Notes: generated from the sequence alone by a model not told the origin. A DNA stretch of 64,000 nucleotides from Lineus longissimus (GCF_910592395.1 NC_088309.1:13892599-13956598), one strand, 5' to 3'. Shown: positions 12,510 through 23,864, counted from the stretch's first letter. A program made the numbers and translations.

Positions 12510-15500
12510 TCAGTCTGAAATGTTTTCCTCAAGTAGCGCAATCCTCGCAACTGGGCGCACGTAGGTTGCTTTTGGTGTCTTGACCATCACCGAACGGACT
12601 CTTCCATCGTTGCCAGGGTAGGTCTCGACGACTCTCGCCATCTCCCATGATCCTCGGAGTAGGTTGTTCTCACGGACAATCACCAAGTCGCCTTCAGCCA
12701 GGTTTTGTTCCTCCTTTAACCATTTCCTTCGTACTGTCAGCGTTGGTAGATACTCGCGAAGCCATCTCTTGCAAACGTGATCAGCAATGACCTGCACACG
12801 ACGCCACCGTCTCCGACTGTTGATTTCTGATGGTGAGACGACATCTGGAGGTGAAACGACAACGGCCCGGCCGATCAGGAAATGGTTGGGTGTCAACGCC
12901 GTATAGTCTGCTTGATCATCGCTATTATGTGTAAGCGGTCGGCTATTGATGACTGACTCAACCTCCACGAGTACTGTACGTAGGACGGAGTCTGTGGCGT
13001 TCTGCTTCGGAAGGACGGAGTTCATGGCTCTCTTCACGGACTTGACCAAGCTTTCCCATGCTCCACCCATGTGCGGGCTAGCTGGTGGATTTAAGTGCCA
13101 TTCCACACACAGGGGAGACAGGAACTCTCGGATTTTCGGCTGACTCAGGCTATGTAGACATTCTTTGAGTTCGTTGCTAGCCCCTCGGAAATTAGTGCCA
13201 TTATCGCTGTGGATGCTTCTCGGTTGACCTCGGCGACCAATAAATCTTCTTAGACAGAGCAAGAAATCGTCTGTCTCCAGGGTATCGGCTAGTTCTAGAT
13301 GTACAGCTCTGGTGCTTAAGCAGGTAAATAAGCACCCCCATCGCTTGACTGTGGATCTTCGTACTTTGGCATACAAAGGTCCGAAATAGTCCAGACCAGT
13401 GTGATGGAAGACTCCGGAAGATGCTGACATACGGAACTCCGGAAGATCTGCCATTCTTGGGACGACCGGCTTGGCACGACGTATTCGGCATAGCAGACAG
13501 TTGTGGATAGTGATTTTTGCATTGGATCTTCCTCGGACCGGCCAGTACCTCTCTCTCATAGCTGCAACAAGGTGTTCCCGACCGCAGTGGATGTTTCTTC
13601 GATGCACGTCGTCGAAGAGTAGTGACGTGACCACATGATCAGAGGGCAGGATCAACGGGTGTTTCGTCTCGTCGGGTATGTCGGCTTTTTCCAAACGACC
13701 GCCAACTCGAAGACAGTTTGTAGCTTCATCAAGGAATGGAAGTAACGGCGAAATCTTGCTTTTCCTTTTTAGCCTTCCATACTCTCGCAATTCGTCCATC
13801 TCTTCACGAAAACATTCTTGCTGAGCTGCGCGTATCCAATCAAGTTCTGCATCCCAATATTCCGCGGCAGTGATACTCTCAGAGCGGCATGACTCCACCC
13901 TAGGTCGAAGAATCGGGCTTGCAAAGTTTTTTACCGCACGCTTCAACCAGGCAGTACGTCTAACCAGTCTCACCCATCTACTATCTGTTGTATTGATCAT
14001 GCCTGTTACATCAACGATCATTGGCGTCTCTCCTTTCTGCCCGATGTTGAAGATGGTAGACTTTACTGTTGTAGATTCTGTTTTCCTGATCTCATCGTCG
14101 TCCTGTGATTCGTCTGCTTCTCCTTTGAGTTGTGGCCAATTTTTCTCTTCAAGTTGCAGGAAGAACGGTCCATCTGACCATTGTGCATCTCGACAAAGAG
14201 CATCAGCCTTGACACCTCTGGAACAGCAATCAGCTGGATTGAGCTTGCTGGGTATGTACCGCCATTGAGTTGATTTCGTTGTCTCCAGTATCTCGCAGAC
14301 TCTGTTGGCTACGAACGACTTGAATCGCTTTGTCTCGTTACTGATATAGCGGATGACAGTTGTGGAGTCGGTCCAATACCATACTGCGGAGAGATTCAAG
14401 TGTAATTCTCTGGAGAGTGTGTTCCCAAGTCGACTGGCCATGACAGCACCTTGTAGCTCTAATCTCGGTATTGAGAATGATGGCTTGATAGGTGCCAAAC
14501 TGGTTTTTGCCGCAAGTAGAGAGCACTCAATCTGGCTGTCGTCGGGCTCATAGCGTACAAATGCTACAGCTGCAAATCCTAATTCTGACGCGTCGGAGAA
14601 GATATGAAGTTGGATATCTGATGCCTCAGGTGTTAGGTACGGATGCCATCTCTGTAGTCTAAACTTAGACAGACCAGTGAGTTCATCTAGCCATGTCCTC
14701 CATTTCTCTTCAAATTGTAGATTCAGCGGGGTATCCCAGTCCAGTCCTGCTCTCCATAATTCTTGGACAAATAGCTTGGCCAGGAAGACAAATGGTGCAA
14801 GGAAACCGCAGGGATCAAATATTTGGCTGAAGACGCTGATGACTCCTCTCTTTGTCATTACGACGTTCCTTGGCTGAATATCAAAGAAGAAGTAATCATC
14901 GTCGATCTTCCACTTGAGTCCGAGCGGTCGGTGGGTATTCACCTCTGTGAAACTGAGCTCCTTGATGGTACGTTCAGATTCCTCAATGCTTTCGAGAAAC
15001 TCTAGGCTATTGGACAACCATTTGCAGATTCTGAAGCCTCCCTCAGCACATATGTTGGTGACCTCCTGTGCTAGACCAATCGCAGCTTGGACTCCATGTA
15101 TCGATTTTGCCAGGTCATCAACATAGAAGGATTTGAGAACGGTTTCTGCAGCTTCTTGACTATATTTGTGGATATTGTCCATGGCACATCGCTTCAGTGC
15201 ATAATTGGCGCATGTCGGACTGTCCTTCGCCCCAAAAATGTGAACTCCCCTGGAAAATGTGTCTCCTTTCCATAGAAATCGAAGAGCGTCTGCATCATGA
15301 CTCGGTACTCGTACTTGATGGAACATTGCCTCTATATCTGCTGATATGGCTACTTTGTAGACTCTGAATCGTTGCAATACGCCAAATAAACTATTAAGTA
15401 GGTCTGGACCAGTCATCAGAGTGTCATTGAGCGATATTCCCTGGCAGGTGGCAGCAGCGTCGAAAACCACACGGATTTTCCCAGGCTTATTGACGTTTGT

Positions 15501-18233
15501 CACCCCGTGGTGGGGGATGTACCATGTCTTTGGTGAGCGATGTACGGCCTCCTCCTCTGACAGCTTCCTCGCAAAACCTTTACTGACATAGCCCTCGAGT
15601 GTTTCTGTGTAGAGACACTTGACATCTTCATCTCGATTCAGTTTTTTCTCCAAAAGATAGTGTCTTTTACTCGCGATAGACTTATTGTCAGGCAGCGGAG
15701 ATTCCGAGTCGCGCCAGAGCATGCCAATCTCGTAGTGACCATTTACCAATCGAGTTGTTTCCTCCAGTATCTGTATCGCCTTTCTGTCTTCAATTGAGAG
15801 TGAAGACTCCTCAGCATGTCGGACTCCAAATGATTCTGACCGCCAGAAACGTTCAATCTCTTCCTTTAGTTCAGCGTCCTTGGCGTTGATGATATTGACA
15901 TTGGCAGATGATGACGTGGCTTGATCGGAGGTTCCAAGCAGAGTCCAACCAAGTGGGGTCTTGACCGCGATAGGCTGTGTATCCTCTCCTATCCGAGTGT
16001 CAAACTGAAGATGTGCTCTAGCAACGTTGATACCGATGAGTAGCTTTACTTCGCTTGAGTCGATGTCTGACAAACCAAGACCGTTGAGGTGTTCCCAATC
16101 TGCAGATACTCGTTGTGATGGACACTGGAAGTGACTGTCTCCAACAACCCATGCTTCTTCTACTCGGATGCTATTCCCATCAGGATCGTTGACTGGTTTC
16201 AGCTGCATCCTGACGGTTTGACTCATCTCTGTCGTTTCCGCATTGAGTGTCTTTACAGTAAGCTGCTTGGACTTCCCCTTCAAACCAAGGTCCTTGGCCA
16301 ATGACTTGTCGATGATGGTGATCTCACTGGCTGAATCCAAGAACGCTACGGTTGGTATCCATCGACCGTTGTTTCCCAAGGCATAGACCCTCGCCAGCTG
16401 GAAGAATGTACAAGGTCTACTCCCGCATCCAGCATTCATTGATCCATTCCGTGCTGTAACCTTTTCATGAAGTAGAGTATGGTGGGCCTGACCACATCCC
16501 GGCTCCCGGCAAGTGAAGTTTGACGGACATTTTTCGGCTCCATGGTTCGGTCGCAAACAGTTCTGACACAGCTTGGCTTCTGCGGTGAATTTGTTTCTCT
16601 CTTCTGAATTCTTGTTGAGAAAACGAAAGCATCGATATAACGCATGAGACTCTTTGCAAAGCGAACATGCTGGTAACTGCTTCGACGTAGTTTCTTTCTG
16701 GTCTTTCTTTAAGGACGGCGCTTCTTTCTTGAAAAATGGCGTTTCCTTCTTCGGCTTAGCTTTGGTCCCAGTCGACGTGATCTTAGTGTTGAAAGAGACT
16801 GCGTCCACATCCTTGGTTGACTTTCCCTTCGGTGCGCTCTTCACAGCATACGGGTTATACTCAGCCTCCACGCATTCGGCTAACCAATCCCTCAAGTCCC
16901 GTAGTGATGGTTCTCTAGACTGCGATATACGTGAGACATGCTTGTTCCAGCCTCGGGTACGATCAACAGGAAGCCGCCTAGCAACGCGTATCAGCAGATC
17001 TGTTCCCTGCATGTCGGTCACGTAGCCAAGTTGTGTTAGTGTGATGACGCAATCACGTATATTTACGTAGAAACTTCGCAAAGCTGTAGAGTTGTACGAC
17101 TGTAAAGTTGGACCCTTCGTGATCTGGTTCAAGTAGGCGCGCGCAACATAATTTCGATGACCAAATGTTCTCTTCAATTCCTTCAGCGCATCGGCATAAC
17201 AGCGCCCACTATAGCCAATTCCCTTTATCATCGCTTTTGCATCTCCAGCTACGTGTGATTGCAGAAGGTCCATACGGCGAGCGTCGTTGAGTCCTGGTTT
17301 TACATGGACCTGCGTGTAAAATTGTTCGACAAATTTTGGCCATATGAGTGGGGATCCATCAAAGACTGGGATTTGTGTTGATGGTAAACCCCTATCGCTC
17401 TCGAGCTTGACCAGCGTCTCCAACATCTGCTCCTCGGGTCTCAATTTGGAGGAAGTGCCCTGGTGCAACATCGTTTCCTGCCCCGGAATCAACTCATCTA
17501 TCCAGGCGTCGATAGTGGCTGGCGGTTTCCATAGCTTGGGCCTAAAATCCACTGGCAGAGCGTCTGGATTCAAACGGAACGGGCTACGAGTTGTGACTAC
17601 TGGAATAGCAGCGGCTTGATGTTGTAAGGCTGGCGCTGCAGCAACTGACGTCTTGGCAACCTTCCTGTCATCATCTGTTGTCAGGACCTCGATCTTTGGT
17701 TGGAGTTGTTGGGCGTCTGGCTTTTTCACACGAGTATGGGGACCCTTGGAGGGAGACGACAACCAGGCTTGGACATGCTCATGCTTGGATTTCGACTGGT
17801 GGACCTCCGCACGGAGCTTCGACAGGCCATCGTTACCAAAATGGAGTTTCTTCTTGCAATCATCCTGTATATCGTCAACATCCCCATCAGCTTGCTCCTC
17901 TGAAAACGAGCTCTCGGTGATTGTCTTTGATTGCGGCAACGCGATCTGGGCTACTAATTTCTGCAATATTTGATCAGCCTGCTCCGACCTGCCGCACATC
18001 CATGAATCAGCTAGGTCAATGTCGTCTGGTTCGGTCAACGCCGACTTAAAATAGTCATTTGTTTCTATCAGGTTCAGTAACAAGGCTGAGACGGATTCGT
18101 GAGAATCTCTGAGAGTGGCTCGGGATCTGTTGTCAACGATTGCCTTCTGCGCCTTGTTGCACGCCTTGGTTAGCAGACTCACATTGGACGTCCTGACCTT
18201 TTTAATTCCCAGCACCGCAGCATGCTCAGGCAT
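12510..18233 (-). CDS. BEL/Pao Gag-Pol polyprotein, intact
   Basis: The 1907-codon reading has no interruption. By residue: a DUF1759-type Gag domain at about 285-430; Cys/His knuckles at about 523-590 (CSLCKESHALYRC, CQNCLRPNHGAEKC); an aspartic protease (DUF1758 type) with FLDSASEI at about 631; reverse transcriptase at about 880-1095 with the catalytic YVDD at about 1037; RNase H at about 1205-1345 (FSDAS, TDSTTV); an H2C2 zinc finger at about 1527-1582; an integrase core with D (GLDYFG, about 1614), D (HSDNGTNF, about 1677) and E (GGAWESL, about 1727); and DUF5641 at about 1805-1900. All catalytic residues I can check are present. The start MPEHAAVLG at 18,233 lies about 110 bp after the 5' LTR. 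With near-identical LTRs, the element could still be mobile. Confidence 0.95.
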   Translation of the reverse strand: MPEHAAVLGIKKVRTSNVSLLTKACNKAQKAIVDNRSRATLRDSHESVSALLLNLIETNDYFKSALTEPDDIDLADSWMCGRSEQADQILQKLVAQIALPQSKTITESSFSEEQADGDVDDIQDDCKKKLHFGNDGLSKLRAEVHQSKSKHEHVQAWLSSPSKGPHTRVKKPDAQQLQPKIEVLTTDDDRKVAKTSVAAAPALQHQAAAIPVVTTRSPFRLNPDALPVDFRPKLWKPPATIDAWIDELIPGQETMLHQGTSSKLRPEEQMLETLVKLESDRGLPSTQIPVFDGSPLIWPKFVEQFYTQVHVKPGLNDARRMDLLQSHVAGDAKAMIKGIGYSGRCYADALKELKRTFGHRNYVARAYLNQITKGPTLQSYNSTALRSFYVNIRDCVITLTQLGYVTDMQGTDLLIRVARRLPVDRTRGWNKHVSRISQSREPSLRDLRDWLAECVEAEYNPYAVKSAPKGKSTKDVDAVSFNTKITSTGTKAKPKKETPFFKKEAPSLKKDQKETTSKQLPACSLCKESHALYRCFRFLNKNSEERNKFTAEAKLCQNCLRPNHGAEKCPSNFTCREPGCGQAHHTLLHEKVTARNGSMNAGCGSRPCTFFQLARVYALGNNGRWIPTVAFLDSASEITIIDKSLAKDLGLKGKSKQLTVKTLNAETTEMSQTVRMQLKPVNDPDGNSIRVEEAWVVGDSHFQCPSQRVSADWEHLNGLGLSDIDSSEVKLLIGINVARAHLQFDTRIGEDTQPIAVKTPLGWTLLGTSDQATSSSANVNIINAKDAELKEEIERFWRSESFGVRHAEESSLSIEDRKAIQILEETTRLVNGHYEIGMLWRDSESPLPDNKSIASKRHYLLEKKLNRDEDVKCLYTETLEGYVSKGFARKLSEEEAVHRSPKTWYIPHHGVTNVNKPGKIRVVFDAAATCQGISLNDTLMTGPDLLNSLFGVLQRFRVYKVAISADIEAMFHQVRVPSHDADALRFLWKGDTFSRGVHIFGAKDSPTCANYALKRCAMDNIHKYSQEAAETVLKSFYVDDLAKSIHGVQAAIGLAQEVTNICAEGGFRICKWLSNSLEFLESIEESERTIKELSFTEVNTHRPLGLKWKIDDDYFFFDIQPRNVVMTKRGVISVFSQIFDPCGFLAPFVFLAKLFVQELWRAGLDWDTPLNLQFEEKWRTWLDELTGLSKFRLQRWHPYLTPEASDIQLHIFSDASELGFAAVAFVRYEPDDSQIECSLLAAKTSLAPIKPSFSIPRLELQGAVMASRLGNTLSRELHLNLSAVWYWTDSTTVIRYISNETKRFKSFVANRVCEILETTKSTQWRYIPSKLNPADCCSRGVKADALCRDAQWSDGPFFLQLEEKNWPQLKGEADESQDDDEIRKTESTTVKSTIFNIGQKGETPMIVDVTGMINTTDSRWVRLVRRTAWLKRAVKNFASPILRPRVESCRSESITAAEYWDAELDWIRAAQQECFREEMDELREYGRLKRKSKISPLLPFLDEATNCLRVGGRLEKADIPDETKHPLILPSDHVVTSLLFDDVHRRNIHCGREHLVAAMRERYWPVRGRSNAKITIHNCLLCRIRRAKPVVPRMADLPEFRMSASSGVFHHTGLDYFGPLYAKVRRSTVKRWGCLFTCLSTRAVHLELADTLETDDFLLCLRRFIGRRGQPRSIHSDNGTNFRGASNELKECLHSLSQPKIREFLSPLCVEWHLNPPASPHMGGAWESLVKSVKRAMNSVLPKQNATDSVLRTVLVEVESVINSRPLTHNSDDQADYTALTPNHFLIGRAVVVSPPDVVSPSEINSRRRWRRVQVIADHVCKRWLREYLPTLTVRRKWLKEEQNLAEGDLVIVRENNLLRGSWEMARVVETYPGNDGRVRSVMVKTPKATYVRPVARIALLEENISD

Positions 18234-18346
18234 GACGGATGGCGGAGCGGCGCCGAGAATGAGAATGCAATCTGGGACCGGGGTTTTGTAAATAATTTAG
18301 AAATTGGAAATACTAGGATAAACACGTGACATTTTGTGTACTTAAT

Positions 18347-18829
18347 TGTGCGTGACAGCACAATAGAATTTGAAATAAGTGAAGGAAAGACAGGTGTCTT
18401 ACAAAATATATATTAAATCCACATATGGATGACAGTGCAAATGCACAGGGTGTGCACAGAGAGATTGAATGCACTATGCACATGTATGTATTTGGGAAGG
18501 GGTTGGCAATGTTGCTATAAATATACCTTTTTGGAAAGTGAAACCTTTTATATTACAATGAAAATGGAGCAGGGGATTTAGGGTTTAAATGTAGCTATTT
18601 GTTATTCTGTACACAAAATGGTTTCACTTATAATTTAGATTATTATTGTAGAATTTGGTGAAATAGAAAAATTATGTCTTGGAAAGATGGTGCCCAGATT
18701 GCATCTGCTCATGCCCAGTGACATGTGCAGAAGCAACTTCCTGGAGGTGTTGTGGCCAAAGCACTAGATGGCAGGACCAAACTTGTGGAGAGTTTTGAGG
18801 AGGGAAATATGAATTTTGAGTCAGCAACA
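18347..18829 (-). repeat. 5' LTR of the BEL/Pao element
   Basis: It is the direct repeat partner of 10,482-10,965 and is followed outward by CTCCC, the second target-duplication copy. The sequence just inside it (minus strand ATTAAGTACACAAAATG) should hold the primer-binding site, but I could not match it to a tRNA 3' end. Confidence 0.92.
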
Positions 18830-20700
18830 CTCCCAACCCTTCCTATTCCATATTGCAAACTAAACAAACATATAATTTTCGAAAACCTGGTTATTTGCCA
18901 CGCCCAGCGTGCATCTTGTATGAATTTGAAGCGAGACGAAGAAGGAATTAAATCACCTTGAGTCAACGCTAAAACTTAATCATCCGCTCTTCGGATGAGG
19001 TCGTATGTGTTGATTACATTGTTGTGATTGGTTTGAGATTATTAGTTTGTCCTCATTGCCGGTTGTTTTAGAAAATTTTGACTGTGATTGGAAGGTAAAA
19101 TGAAAAACTTGTCACACTGTTCTTCGGCTTGTATTGGGGATAGTCAATGTAGAGCCAGTTGGTACAAGCTGCCTTGCGAATCGGGGTGGCGTAATAATAC
19201 TGTGAAAGAACAATAAAATGATGAATTGTAGCAGTGTGTGTCAGAAATTATGTGATTTCCATTGCACGATCCCAAAGTTTCGAGAGTATGGCAAAATGGC
19301 AGCTGCCGTCATTGGAGATTAGCGTCAAGCCGGAACCTTTCGTTACAATGTGGGTTAATGGTTTATAATCACCCAGACGCTACTCATTTGGTAAACCTCC
19401 ACTCAAAACACTTGCTTTAGTTTTTGTAAACATGTCACGAGTGCTTAAAAAGAACCATTTTTGTGATCGTTTTTCGTCGCTGTAGAAATGTACACAGTCA
19501 GAGTCAGTCAGTGTGTCAACACAAGGTGTTAGTATACACATGAATCCATGATACACGGAGACACGAATGTAAACATTTGCCTGTTGGGTCGGAAGGAGTT
19601 CACCGTTACCGATCACTGCCCCAATAGAGGTCACCTGATTTTCGAGATTTCGCGGGAAATTGTAAACAAACGGATTTGTGCAGTTCAAATGTAAACAGAA
19701 ATGTATTTTTGGTACTTTTGGTTGCTGGACTTGGGTTTTCCCACACTTAGGAGCTGGGGTCATATTGGCGGTCTATTCTTTATGGGTGCTGTTTTAGTCA
19801 GAGGTAGCCCTTGATTATGAAGGGATTTTCAAATATGAAAACGACCCTTCGTATTGTAAATTCCAATCACCTGCAGGACAGGTCAATTTCTCAATAAAAT
19901 TAATTTTGTTGACTCCTGTAATCTCTACCTTATCAAAAAAAAAGACAGTGGTGTTAGTCCCAAACTGGTCATTTCTATTTATTTTGACCTCTGTTAAATC
20001 AGGATACCTCTCAATTACAGACAGCATTTTGTATCCTTGTGCTGTATAACCCAGCCTGGACATACCACAGTTGTCCATGGAGAAGTCTCATCCTCTCTGA
20101 CACTTCTTTTCTGTAAAGCTACCGATACAACATACTGAACTAGGGATATCTTCCGTTGCCTCCTGTAATATTTATATACCATGGCTGATTAGTTCAATCA
20201 TATTTCATCCAGCTGGCAGCTCTGCATTGGAAATCTTAGTGGTATAACGTGTTCTCTTGACCTTCAAACAGTAGTGTAAAGCTGATATTTACTACTTTAC
20301 ACCCTCAGTCCTATGTTATTAGGTGATCCAGCTGAGCGCCAGGCCCTTTGGCCTCTTGTTAAAGTAGCCCGCAAAAACCAGAAATTTAAATCTCGTTTAT
20401 AATCGCTGCTACGAGATATTCCCTTTAACAACACAGCATTCTAAGCAGCAGCATGTCATGACCCCCTAAGGAGAATGGTCCTGAGGGGTTAAAAGTCGTT
20501 TCAAAAGTTCAGCCAACATAACCACAAAGCAAACACATAAAAGTTACACCGTTGACCATTACTAAAGTCAACATCTTGTCAGCATATAAATAGGTAACAC
20601 CTGCTGTGGCAAGCAGTCAGCCAGATATGCAAGAGGCGATTAGACTATCTGTGATTACACCTGATTACCCTAATACCAACATCATCGGGCAACTCAAAGA
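18830..20700. other. Spacer, no supported gene
   Basis: AT-rich sequence. Small open readings on the minus strand (for example 19,815-20,078) show no domain I recognise. The right end may include the decayed 3' part of the capsid gene that is clear from about 20,770 upward. Confidence 0.4.
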
Positions 20701-20769
20701 GAAACGCGAACCTCAAGGCATCAATGCATTTGCCTTTGCAGCCTGAGGTTCGCTTTTTGACATTCACTA

Positions 20770-21620
20770 ACGGGATCTGGCTGTAATGTTGGGTAGTTCC
20801 CCCAAGAAAACATTATCCGTTACCAGCCTGTATATTTATTACTTTAACATCAGTCTTGGTCAGGTGATATTTGGCGTTGGCTTTTTCAAAGGCTCTATTA
20901 TGTGCCAGCTGTATGGTGGGTGCCACATGAACCCTTTTTACCTAAAGTGCTGCCTCAATAATATTAATCTTGTAGGAGGGATCTTCATCGCCTGACATTA
21001 GGGAAATGCATCACTTTGCTGTATAAATTTCAACTTTAGATCGTTATTATTCAAAAGCAACTTCTGCAAACCCGAAGTAAAATGCTAGAGTTACTTCCCT
21101 TAATGCTCTTGTAACGTTTGACTAAACCACTGTTAGGAGCATCGGCCCAAGGGTCATTAACGTCAAATTTCCCGCCCTCATCCTTTATCCACAACGCCTG
21201 CCAGAGGTGTGTACATTTGGCCTCGGCGCCGTAGCTTAGTAAGGTCTCTAAATAACCCTGGTAAGGATATGTATTGCTACTCGGACTGATCAGGCTGTCG
21301 TTGAAGGTGACGTCAGCCTGTTAAAAACAGGCTATGCAGTAAAAGATTAACGGGGGCGACCCTTGACCCAGCCACCTGATTACCATCGGCATCTACAGTC
21401 TCTTCAGTTAAATTCGTACCGTCCTTTTTTATCACACGCAACTTGATGAATAACTGCGTATAACGAGGTACAGATAGTTGTCAGGTTCACCCTTCAGCAC
21501 AAACTCTATTGGACCCCCATCCGTTAGTGTATTCAGAGGCCTGAATTCTACCCACTGGGTTAAATCTACGGCAATTTGCGTGGGTGGTAATTGAAAAATA
21601 TCAAGTTCACTTTTGGTGGA
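20770..21620 (-). pseudogene. Polinton/adintovirus-like major capsid protein, broken
   Basis: Reading the minus strand from about 21,605, the N-terminus has ELDIFQLPPTQIAV and LTDGGPIEFVLKG, the recognisable start of the double jelly-roll major capsid protein of Polintons/adintoviruses. After frame changes, further segments match: APVN with LLHSLF (about 21,330), then a segment of Ser-Asn-Thr-Tyr-Pro-Tyr type (about 21,265) and LLSYGAEAKCTH (about 21,230). A later segment (about 20,990-20,800) has EDPSYKINIIEAAL and FLGELPN. At least three frame breaks and a stop after SCV (about 21,435) make it non-functional. The gene follows the core-protein and minor-capsid genes on the same strand. Confidence 0.7.
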
Positions 21621-21633
21621 TGGTGCCTAGTTC

Positions 21634-22053
21634 TCATGAACTAAAGCCTTTGTTTAATAATTCTCCTTCAGCAGCGCTTTTAGCAAATTTTCGAGTTCCT
21701 GTCCCAGTTCTTGGCTTCTTCCTTTTAGCCCTAATGGCTCTTGCTTTTATTGTATTTCTGGTTAGCCCCGCCAAAGCCTCACCGGCATTGGCCATCAGCG
21801 CTTGTTTTGGATTTTTCTTTTTCACTATGATATCATTTACAGTTCTCAAACCAACACTTGCTAATTCGGGTAGTACTTTCTTGCCAACCGATTTAAAAAT
21901 TGGAACAGCTGATCGAAACAACCCTTTTAAAATATCGCCCACTCCACCGCCATGCTGCATAGTTGTACCGGCATAGAAGGGTACATTACCGCCCGCCTGG
22001 CTAGTGTAGTAATCGCAGCAGCAACCTACACCTGGCCTGTAATTTGCCCTCAT
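21634..22053 (-). CDS. pX-like core protein of a Polinton/adintovirus-like element
   Basis: This 139-codon reading appears open. It has a Gly-rich, hydrophobic N-terminal part (GGNVPFYAGTTMQHGGGVGD), a middle segment (LKGLFRSAVPIFKSVGKKVL) and a strongly basic C-terminus (RAIRAKRKKPRTGTGTRKF). This composition matches the small adenovirus pX-like core proteins found next to capsid genes in adintoviruses. The start overlaps the end of the minor capsid gene and the stop is about 15 bp before the major capsid reading. It is the least damaged gene of the cluster, although its short length makes chance survival possible. Confidence 0.7.
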   Translation of the reverse strand: MRANYRPGVGCCCDYYTSQAGGNVPFYAGTTMQHGGGVGDILKGLFRSAVPIFKSVGKKVLPELASVGLRTVNDIIVKKKNPKQALMANAGEALAGLTRNTIKARAIRAKRKKPRTGTGTRKFAKSAAEGELLNKGFSS

Positions 22054-22576
22054 TTTTGCATAAAATGGAGTACAACCACTGTTCTACCGCGTATTGCACC
22101 AATTCGCCATTATCACGCCTTATATCTATTTGTATATTATCAAATTGTTTACGTACGACAGGGAGATAGTTAGGGTTTTTGTAAATGTTTACAGTATTCT
22201 CATCATGCTTCTTACTAAAATCTACAACTCGAATTAGGGGCACCATGATATCGCCGACGTTACAATATCAGAGTAAACATAAAGGGTATGGAACCCCGCA
22301 TCGATATCTGCTCTATAGTCACCTTCTGATCACATTCAAATATCTGGTCCGCTTTAAACCCCATGCAGTTGGCTAAATCACCCTTTAGTGTTATTCTAAT
22401 GTTTGGATGATTATGATCAGTTTAACATAACCGGTTACCCTATCATACTCAAAATAGAGGGCTCGATCAATCTCATCAACATATCTTGAAAATTCTATAT
22501 TCTCACCACAATAACTAACAGTCGACTTATTCAATGACTTCACCACATCTCCAATATTTTTGTACTTTCCCGACAT
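22050..22576 (-). pseudogene. Polinton/adintovirus-like minor capsid (penton-type) protein, broken
   Basis: The first part (22,576-22,391) starts MSGKYKNIGDVVKSLN and ends with EYDRVTGYVKL. In another frame (about 22,390-22,250) come LKGDLANCMGF and GFHTLYVYSDIV. A third frame (22,246-22,060) has VPLIRVVDF, NPNYLPVVRKQFDNIQIDI and RRDNGELV. These blocks in this order are the conserved sequence of a structural protein next to pX and major capsid genes in Polinton-like elements, which I take to be the penton/minor capsid protein. Two frameshifts separate the blocks. Confidence 0.6.
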
Positions 22577-22599
22577 GATCTGCCACAGCTGTTTCAGCT

Positions 22600-23220
22600 A
22601 GAATAGAAACGCAAGTTTAATCAGACAGCACCAGACGCCGCTTTTTAGGGAGGTGCTGGCATGAAGGTGTTAATTGCTACCCCAATAAACAACCCAGTTC
22701 CTCACCCCAACCGCTTAAGGATTACATAAAAGGCCTGAATCCACCCATGTATGCCCCTTAATTGTGTTAGTAGTAATTAAGATTGCATTCGTTTATTAGA
22801 ACCAACTTGACCCGAACCAAGCTTTGTGTATTATATTCCGGCTGCCACCTTGGATAGGCTTGGGCCTGCACTGTGTGGTATATAAAAGATGACTTTGATG
22901 GAGTTTTTCTGTGAAAATATTGATGATTGTTTGCACCTCTATTATGTTTCAGCCCAGATACCAATTCTTCTGTAAAAAGCATTTTAATATTCTGCATATA
23001 ACATAGCTTTGTATGGCTGTGATTAGATTAGGTTTGCACTCAGACAAAGACAAATAAAAGGCATTTTAAAAGGGCCTACTTCGTTATTCGTTGTGAAGAA
23101 TGGTCGTCATTTGAAAATGCCATGCCCATTACTTATGTTGTGGTATGAAAGATTGGTGCCCTGTTGTACTCAAATGAGACAAATACTAGTTGCAAAGAAC
23201 AGGTCTTAACCTATAGTATA
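22600..23220. other. Spacer, no gene recognised
   Basis: No domain-bearing reading is seen. It lies between the minor capsid gene and a 100-bp satellite. Confidence 0.4.
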
Positions 23221-23225
23221 TATAG

Positions 23226-23690
23226 GCAGGACAAATGTGTCCTATTGTAGACCTACCAAGATGAGACAGTTAGTTGCAAAAATCGACAGGTCACAACCTA
23301 TGATATCATAGGCAGGACAACGGGTGTCTCATCCAGCTTGGGGTCTTGTAATTCCGGGAGTGAAGTTTAGACAACAGTCACCAAGGACATGTCACAACCT
23401 TTATTATCATAGGCAAGGGATGTAGTTGTCTCATCCAGCTTGAGGCCTGGTTATTCCGAGAGATGAGACAACAGTCACAGAGGACATTATATGTTACAAC
23501 CTTTATTATCATAGGCAAGGGATGTAGTTGTCTCATCCCGCTTGAGGCCTTGTTATTAAGAGAGATGAGACAACAGTCACAGAGGACATTATGTCACAAC
23601 CTATCTTTTATATCTAGGGGATGTAGGTGTCTCATCCAGCTTGGGGTCTTGTTATTCCGAGAGATGAGACAACAGTCACAGAGGACAACA
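23226..23690. repeat. Tandem repeat of about 100 bp, four to five copies
   Basis: Each unit contains GAGACAACAGTCAC, then ACCTTTATTATCATAGGCA, then TTGTCTCATCCAGCTTG. The marker ACAACAGTCAC recurs near 23,374, 23,468, 23,570 and 23,669, so spacing is about 94-102 bp. Each unit contains GAGACAA and its inverse TTGTCTC. Confidence 0.8.
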
Positions 23691-23864
23691 TATCAAGGCA
23701 GTACCAGTACACAAAAATCAAAAGTCATGATTTCAATGTACACAACATTATCATTATTAATTATTCACAATATACATTTAATTTACATTCAATAGACTCA
23801 TACATTCAAAAAATAATAATACAAAGTTCACATCTTCATATTCCTTGCTATAGAAGTTTCAACT

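Larger units (their letters stand above)
10482..18829 (-). mobile_element. Complete BEL/Pao LTR retrotransposon
   Basis: Direct repeats of 484 and 483 bp (10,482-10,965 and 18,347-18,829) begin TGTGCGTGACAGCACA and end AGCAACA, so they have TG...CA ends. They are flanked on both outer sides by CTCCC, a 5-bp target duplication. The polyprotein between them lies on the minus strand, so the right LTR is 5'. I count about three differences between the LTRs (a G/A near 10,585, one A indel near 10,723, and T/C in the TTATT(T/C)TGTAC segment), which indicates recent insertion. The 5' leader is about 110 bp. About 1.5 kb without a recognisable env gene separates pol from the 3' LTR. Confidence 0.93.

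Noticed and set aside
12946-18210. Many plus-strand open readings across the BEL/Pao region
   Set aside because: They are antisense shadows of the 1907-codon polyprotein and show no domains.
18300-18346. Primer-binding site next to the 5' LTR
   Set aside because: No convincing complement to a tRNA 3' end in the bases after the LTR, so not annotated.
19815-20078. Minus-strand 87-codon reading as a further viral gene
   Set aside because: No motif I recognise from Polinton-like genes; length is compatible with chance.
23226-23690. Evenly spaced repeats resembling a CRISPR array
   Set aside because: Units are about 100 bp, nearly identical over their whole length, with no unique spacers, in an animal genome.
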